Source: Chenopodium formosanum (lineage: Eukaryota; Streptophyta; Magnoliopsida; Caryophyllales; Amaranthaceae). From it: a DNA stretch of 64,000 bases. The translations under genes and the position numbers were made by a program. Below the pieces are notes generated by a model. The model did not search any database and was not told the DNA's origin. It saw nothing but the letters and a program-made list of their open reading frames with translations. The DNA lies in assembly GCA_024500155.1 (NCBI GenBank), contig CM044867.1, forward strand, positions 12,537,632 to 12,601,631, in the 5' to 3' direction. Positions 58,202 to 64,000 of the stretch are shown in pieces; positions within the stretch are counted from its first letter, which is position 1; each line of letters opens with the position of its first letter.

Positions 58202-61200
58202 TCAAAACTGGTTAGGAAGCTGTGCAAAGGTTCCCAAGTTGGGGCTGCAGCCACCACTCATCATCGTCTGATAGATGGCATATGCACGGTCAGGATCTCC
58301 AGATATGCCATACCCTCGAATGAGAGCATTATATGTGAACACATTAGGCTCCAATCCCTTTAGCAAGAGCTCATCATAGAGCTTTCCTGCTTCTTCCATC
58401 ATTCCTGCAATTCCCAGATGTAGTATCAGGGAATTGTAGGTGTACAAGTCGGGAGAAATCCTCCTTGTCTGCAACTCATCAAAAACAGAGAGAGCATCTC
58501 TAATTCGCCCAGATCTCCCAAGACCATTGATCATAAAGTTATAACATACTAAATCAGGATCAAGGCCCTGCAGTTTCAATTCCTGAAAATAGTCCCACGC
58601 ATCATCCACTTTCCCTAACATCAATAGGCAGTCAATAAGGATTGAATAAGATTTTACATCTGGTCGGATTCCTTCTTGAACCATCCTCCTAAACAAACTG
58701 CAAGCAGTATCCATATCACCAGATTTGCCAAAGCCATTTATCAGGATATTATAAATAGCACAGTTTGGTTCACATCCATAATCGATCATTTCCTCAAAGA
58801 AACTTTTTGCTTCCTCCAGTCTTCCTGACTTTGCCAATCCATCTATCAAAGGTCCATACGTACAAGGAGTGGGTGAAAAATCTCCACTAACAAGATTATA
58901 AAACATATCAACAGCCTTGTCTATGCTGTTAGATTTCACAAGGCCGGAGATGATGATATTTTGAGTTATTGTATTTGGAGTACACCCACGATTCTGCATT
59001 TCTTCATAGAGACTAAGAAGCCTATCAACGTCTCCAGATTTACTAAAAGCATCGAGCAGCAAATTGTATGTGGACACATCTGGGACACAACCAATTTTTT
59101 TCATTTCCTCAAAGAGATCCCAGGCCAGTTCAAGAAGATTTATATCCAAAAGCCCTTCGATTAATACATAATACAATTCCAACGTAGCTTCAATTCCGCA
59201 GCTTCTAGCCCATAAAAAGAAGTCATGTGCCTCAAGTCCCCTTCTATGTTTGGACAAAACCTTGAAGAGTGGCACTAAAATTGAGTCATTTTGGCAAAGC
59301 TCAGAATATATCAAGCTTTCAGCAAACACCATAGCTTTGTCAATATCTGTTTGAACAAGAACTCCACTGATAAGATCCTCCCAAAATGACCGGTCTGCAC
59401 GATGCTGACCTTGAAACAAAAAGATCCTGATAATAATCAAAGCATCCTCAGCCTTTGAATTCTTAACTAAACTAGGAATAAGAGTGCACAGTGTGACACA
59501 GTCAGCATATAGTGACTTCCCCATATGGTGGAACAACAAAAATGCATCATATACTCGGTTTTCTGTAGTTAAACCATAAATGAGAGTATTATAAGTAAAC
59601 ACATCTGGAATGCAATTCATGTGTCTCATTTCAAAAAACATCTTCACAGCCATATCAACCTCATCGTTTTTGCAGAGGCAGTCTAAGAGCGTGTTAAAAG
59701 TAACGGTGTTAGGATGACAACCAATTTTTATCATGGCTGAGAATAAAATAATAGCCTCTTGTACTCTGCCTTCCTTCCTCAAGCCAGATAGTAGCGTGTT
59801 GTAGGTCACTACTGTTGGAGTAAGCTTCATCTGCTTCAATCTTTGATACATATCCCACGCCTCATCCACTTGATCAGTCTTGTAAAGCATGTCAATCAGT
59901 GAGTTGATGACAGCCACATCGGGATCACATCCATTTTCTACCATCTCAGTGAGCAACTTGACTGCATCATCCACTCTCCCTACCTTACTGTAGCACTTCA
60001 TCATCATGTTGTATGTAATAGAATCTGGAGCAATTCCACTTCTTTGAAGTCCATTAAAAACATCATTTGCCTCCTTCAGCATCCCAGCCTCAGCAAGACT
60101 ATACAAGTAAGCATTACAAGCAACAATATTCGGAACGATTCCCCTACTTTTCATACTCTCAAATGTCTCCAGGGCTCTGTTTGTCGCTCCTGATTTCCCA
60201 AAATAATCTATAAACAAAATGTAGGTGAAAGCAGTTGGTTCAACACCAAGAGATTCCAAGCTTTCAAACAGACCTAGAGCTTCGTCCAGCCTATTTGCTT
60301 TTAAAAGGCCGCCAATTAAAGTGTTGTAGGTATGAAGGTTTGGTGTAATTCCGTGTTCCCTCATGATACTTAATTGAGTGAATGCCTCGTCAATTTTTCC
60401 AGCTTTGAATAAAGTATTCAAGAGAATGGTGAAGGTAACAACATCAGCATGATAGCCATCAGTTTCCATTTGACTCCAAAGTTCATGAACACTATCCAAG
60501 TCTCCACAATCACTGAATTTATCCATGAGGGTGATGTAAGTTACACGATCGGGTTTGTGACAACTATCCTTCATCTTTAGGAACAGATTCTTTGCCTCAT
60601 CCAGTTTTCCAGCAACACAAAGTGAATCAATGAGAACCGTATACGTAACAACATCAGCCCCACACCCTTCATCATTCATTCTTTTCAAGATTCTAAATGC
60701 CTCATTGATTTTTCCTGCCCTCCCAAGAACTCTAATGCATATAGTGAACGTGTAAACATTAGGCCTTAGTCCCAAACTCTCCATTTCTTTTAACAGTCCC
60801 ATTACAGTTTCAGTATCCCTTCGTTTGCCTACTGCAACCATGAGTGCAGAATATGCCTTCAAACTAGGCTTATTTCCTCCTTTAATCATTTTTCTGTACA
60901 CCTTCAAAGCCTCTCTACAATATCCTGACTGAAGAAGCAAATGAATCAATCCATTGTACGAATAAGCATTCAATAAAAACCCAGCAGATTCCATCCGCTC
61001 AAGGGCAAAGGGAGCTTGCCTCATTCCACCCCTTACATTGAGCACCTTAAAAATTGTCATGTAAGTGGTTGAGTTCCTGTTAATTATTTGCTTCTGCATC
61101 AAGTCAAACACAAAAACCATATCCCCTACTCTCCTATGCACCATCAACATTTCAAGCATGTAATTACAAGTTTCAGTTGTATGGACAACATAAGGCATCC

Positions 61201-61492
61201 CTGCTACAGACTTAAAGTAATCAAAAGCAATGTTTGGGTCTGCAATTGACTGTAATGCCTCCAAAACCCCTTCATTAGATTTGCCTTTCAAAGATTTTGC
61301 ATCTGTTATCAACACGCTGTCTGAACTTTCAATCATAATCCCACAGAAAGCCACTTGTTTCATTCTGTGTTTTCTCCAATTTACAACAGGTCCGCCAATT
61401 GAAATTCTACAATTTAGTGTACTTTCTCCTAGCAACCCACCATGCTTTAAAGGAAAGCACACCTTCATGGATGTCCCTGCCTGCAACTTCAT
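58202..61492 (-). CDS. PGR3: PGR3, chloroplast pentatricopeptide-repeat protein
   Basis: From the ATG at 61492 the frame is open for 1096 codons, close to the family length of about 1.1 thousand residues. It contains about 27 tandem 35-residue PPR motifs of the P class (for example VVTYTVLIDSLCVAGKLDEA, PNLHTYNTLIGGLLKANRLD) and ends GCSPNLGTFAQLPNQF, as expected for PROTON GRADIENT REGULATION 3. The long intervening segment around HRADRSFWEDLISG is also family-specific. PGR3 binds chloroplast RNA, stabilises petL operon transcripts and aids ndhA translation, supporting cytochrome b6f and NDH. Repeats begin near residue 130, after a probable transit peptide. The frame stays open further upstream (see separate entry). 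No lesion seen. Confidence 0.93.
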   Translation of the reverse strand: MKLQAGTSMKVCFPLKHGGLLGESTLNCRISIGGPVVNWRKHRMKQVAFCGIMIESSDSVLITDAKSLKGKSNEGVLEALQSIADPNIAFDYFKSVAGMPYVVHTTETCNYMLEMLMVHRRVGDMVFVFDLMQKQIINRNSTTYMTIFKVLNVRGGMRQAPFALERMESAGFLLNAYSYNGLIHLLLQSGYCREALKVYRKMIKGGNKPSLKAYSALMVAVGKRRDTETVMGLLKEMESLGLRPNVYTFTICIRVLGRAGKINEAFRILKRMNDEGCGADVVTYTVLIDSLCVAGKLDEAKNLFLKMKDSCHKPDRVTYITLMDKFSDCGDLDSVHELWSQMETDGYHADVVTFTILLNTLFKAGKIDEAFTQLSIMREHGITPNLHTYNTLIGGLLKANRLDEALGLFESLESLGVEPTAFTYILFIDYFGKSGATNRALETFESMKSRGIVPNIVACNAYLYSLAEAGMLKEANDVFNGLQRSGIAPDSITYNMMMKCYSKVGRVDDAVKLLTEMVENGCDPDVAVINSLIDMLYKTDQVDEAWDMYQRLKQMKLTPTVVTYNTLLSGLRKEGRVQEAIILFSAMIKIGCHPNTVTFNTLLDCLCKNDEVDMAVKMFFEMRHMNCIPDVFTYNTLIYGLTTENRVYDAFLLFHHMGKSLYADCVTLCTLIPSLVKNSKAEDALIIIRIFLFQGQHRADRSFWEDLISGVLVQTDIDKAMVFAESLIYSELCQNDSILVPLFKVLSKHRRGLEAHDFFLWARSCGIEATLELYYVLIEGLLDINLLELAWDLFEEMKKIGCVPDVSTYNLLLDAFSKSGDVDRLLSLYEEMQNRGCTPNTITQNIIISGLVKSNSIDKAVDMFYNLVSGDFSPTPCTYGPLIDGLAKSGRLEEAKSFFEEMIDYGCEPNCAIYNILINGFGKSGDMDTACSLFRRMVQEGIRPDVKSYSILIDCLLMLGKVDDAWDYFQELKLQGLDPDLVCYNFMINGLGRSGRIRDALSVFDELQTRRISPDLYTYNSLILHLGIAGMMEEAGKLYDELLLKGLEPNVFTYNALIRGYGISGDPDRAYAIYQTMMSGGCSPNLGTFAQLPNQF

Positions 61493-63840
61493 AGCTCTCA
61501 CTTGGAGTATTTGATCTCGAGTAATAGCCTCAATAAGATAAAGCACATTACCTGATCCTGCAACCTATGAAAATGCCGACAACATTAAAGTTAGCAACAT
61601 AAAATGGAGTGTAAAGGAAATTTAACATGGTTATAATAATCCACCAATATCTATGTTTTGAAATCGAGAACACCTATCAACTGTTTTATCCATCATGCTC
61701 AGAAGAAAATATGTGCAACAGTGACTGTATTAAGCTTTGAAATGGATGCCTGCACCTAATATCTATATAGATTAAATTGTGTTTATGAACTCTTTAACTA
61801 ACAGGTCCAAACTTTTGCCATATAAATAAACCGCACTAATAGAAGAGCTCTAGATTCTAAATCCCATATTGCATGGACGGTGGCTTTGGTCATTATGTGC
61901 TCCATGTATTTAAACCTATCCTTATGCAGTATCCTATATCAATATCACATATGTGGATAAAATAAATGTGATTTCATGTGAATAAAATACAAAGATGAAT
62001 CTTCAAATAATAATAACTTACACACCTATGATTGACTTACTTTGTAAGTTAAAGGGTCATTGTAATTTCTCCACCAATTCCCAAGCTATAATAATCTTCT
62101 CTCTTTTATCGTTCATATTATTGCTTAAATATAATGACTTGTACAGATTTACATCCAATACTTGTCCTTGTTATGAAGAAAACTAAATTAGGTCTTCTAT
62201 GTATATGCCATGATTACTTTGGGAGTTTGGGTTGTAGCCAGTAAACTTGAACTTCTTATGAAAATACTAAATTGTGTTCTTGTTGTGACTTGGTACTTTA
62301 TTAGTTGAGTTCTGTAGAATCAAATCTAGTGGTCAGACCGTCAGGGGTTTATATAGCTGTAAGAATACAGAATACCTACTTTGTTTACATATCTCATATA
62401 TTGAAGGACTTCCATGCTACATATTACATTACTTGACAAAAGACTAGCAAGATAACACTACAATGGAACCAGCATTTACACACGTTCGAATTATCAAAAT
62501 AGACAAACAAAATTAGCATCCTAGACAAAGTAAAACACCTTTGTATTGGTCGATGGCAACAAAGAATAATGTTTTTCAGATTAGTTAAACTTAATACTGT
62601 AGGTTAAATGTCTCACATTTCGATTTACAGTACTAGCAACCTGTCTTTCCATCGATTGTTAACTTAATCGTTATTCTCTTTCATCATAATTTCTGTCAAT
62701 TTCGTGATAAACATAATATCAGATATCAAATTAACTGGTAAATGTATAGTAATACAAGACTGCAATGTAAAACAACCTCCAAATTAATTGAACTCGTTAC
62801 ATAATGATTCATATCAGAACAATACTTAATCTAGTTTATCTGGTAAAGGTAGAAACAAACCGTAAAAACATACTGATCTCAAGCTCTTCCCTGATCTATC
62901 CGTCATCCATGGAAAGGGTAGACGTCCATTACAACTATCATGAAGGCTTGACTTGCCTGTAAAAAAACCCGATACAGTAAGTACAAAGAGTTCAATGGGG
63001 TATCTTGAGATGAGCACTATAAATACGATGAATTATTTTAAGCTTATTGAATGAACGGTAAGATCAGCTAAAATTGAATTGAGTAATAATCTCCATCCGT
63101 CAACATCTAGTTCAAGTTACCCAACACAATCCATTAGCAACTTTCTGAATTTTTTTTAAAAAATAACCCATCAAATAGAAGTAAAATCCACAATCTTCAA
63201 CCAAATTTCCAATAGCAACTTTCTGAATTTTGAAAAAAAATAACAATAATAAGTTAATAACCCATCAAATAGAAGTAAAATCCACAATCTTCAACCGAAT
63301 TTCCAATAGCAACTTTCTGAATTTTGAAAAAAATAATAATAATAATAATAAGTTAATAACCCATCAAATTGAATTAAAATCCAAAATCTTCAACCAAATT
63401 TCTAATAGCAATTTTCTGGGTTCACTGAGTTTTTTTTAAAAAAAAAATAACCCAACAAATACAATTAAAATTCTAGCAGCATGGTGCTTGAGAATTAAGT
63501 GATTACAAAGTAACTATAGATTTTTTTTTTTTAAAAAAAAAAAAAAAGGAAAAAATGCATATCGATTAAATAAACAAGTAAAAATCCTAAAATTAAGCAA
63601 AAAAAATCAGTGGAAATTGAAAAGAGAGAGAAAGAGCTTACATGAGAAGGTAGGATAAGAGGATGAAGGGTTTCTGAAAGTGTCACTAAGACAAGACCAT
63701 GTTGGGATATTTGGAGTGAGCAGCATATTAATTCTTTGGAGGAGGGAGAAATGAGAGTTTAAGATAGAGAGGGAAGATTGAGAATTGGAGATGGAGGATA
63801 ATTTCCAAACCTCTATCAGTCTATCTAAGATATGTGGCAT
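61493..63840 (-). other. PGR3: Upstream exons and introns of PGR3 (predicted)
   Basis: Canonical splice sites define exon 3 start at 61564 (CATAG|GTTGC), an 83-bp exon 62956-62874 (ACAG|GCAAG, ATCA|GTATGT) and exon 1 ending at 63642 (TCAT|GTAAGC). If spliced so, the PGR3 frame remains open without a stop from 63840 to 58202, and total length divides evenly by three (1215 codons). Whether exons 1-2 are 5' UTR or encode a longer N-terminus is open: the ATG at 61492 already gives a normal-length protein, and an in-frame ATG also occurs at about 63726. Inference from sequence only. Confidence 0.5.
63110..63430. repeat. PGR3: ~105-bp tandem repeat in PGR3 intron 1
   Basis: Three to four imperfect units share AATAACCCATCAAAT, AAAATCCACAATCTTCAACC and TTTCCAATAGCAACTTTCTG, each separated by an A-rich (AAT)n spacer of variable length. 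The tract is wholly inside the predicted first intron of PGR3. Confidence 0.8.
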
Positions 63841-63886
63841 TTATGTAAATAAAATAACTGCACTATAAAATAACCTAAACGGCTAT

Positions 63887-64000
63887 TTCACCAAATGCCA
63901 CTAAGCAATTTAAAAATTCACCAAATGCCATCGGACTTTTAGAATTCACCAAATGTCATTCAGCTTTTAAAAAATTCACCCGGTGCCATTAATGACCAAC
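63887..64000. repeat. Short tandem repeat at window end (TTCACCAAATGCCA)
   Basis: Four diverged copies of a 30-36 bp unit with core ATTCACC(A/C)(A/G)(A/G)TGCCAT start at about 63889, 63925, 63943 and 63973. The arrangement resembles the tip of a long terminal inverted repeat of a DNA transposon lying beyond the window. It sits directly upstream of PGR3. Confidence 0.55.

Noticed and set aside
61493..61546. PGR3 start at the GTG at 61546
   Set aside because: A GTG start is not expected in a plant nuclear gene. The first in-frame ATG in this exon is at 61492, or the start lies in an upstream exon.

Overview
This is nuclear DNA from a flowering plant, almost certainly a core eudicot. Genes have introns with GT..AG borders, the intergenic space is AT-rich, and most of the window is plant transposable elements (Ty1/copia, Ty3/gypsy, MULE, hAT-like, MITEs). 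The only two clear host genes are conserved plant genes: an RRA-type GT77 arabinosyltransferase and the chloroplast PPR protein PGR3. I cannot name the species from the sequence alone.

Layout. 1-6040: 5' half of a Ty3/gypsy element on the minus strand (pol start, gag, leader, PBS, 5' LTR). 6041-8103: no gene. 8104-20748: an old copia element with target-site duplication (TSD) AATCT. It was split by two gypsy solo LTRs (10751-12395, TSD CTATG; 12561-16820, TSD GTTGA). The second solo LTR was split by an hAT-like element (13237-15829, TSD AATTACTC), which itself holds a 5'-truncated non-LTR retrotransposon with an open 580-codon reading frame and a (TAA)n tail. 20985-22232: an LTR-flanked cassette carrying a plant-mobile-domain fragment. 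23751-36120: a second copia element (TSD ATACT), split by a gypsy solo LTR (27948-32078, TSD ATATG), itself split by an Athila-like remnant (28701-30777, TSD CACCG).

36126-48640: non-genic sequence with a decayed FAR1-related gene (39101-42632), two copies of a ~1 kb minisatellite-like direct repeat about 10 kb apart, a copia solo LTR, telomere-like repeats, a small retroposon and a long (AT)n tract. 48898-50717: RRA gene. 52010-57286: a nearly complete Mutator-like element with long terminal inverted repeats, a 10-bp TSD, a two-exon MuDR-type transposase broken by one missing base, a convergent GRF zinc-finger/membrane ORF, and a small spliced accessory ORF. 58202-63840: PGR3 on the minus strand with probable upstream exons.

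Together the window is a gene-poor, transposon-nested arm next to a small gene island. Matching TSDs allow most insertions to be ordered in time. No prokaryotic-type operon, CRISPR array, tRNA or rRNA gene was seen.
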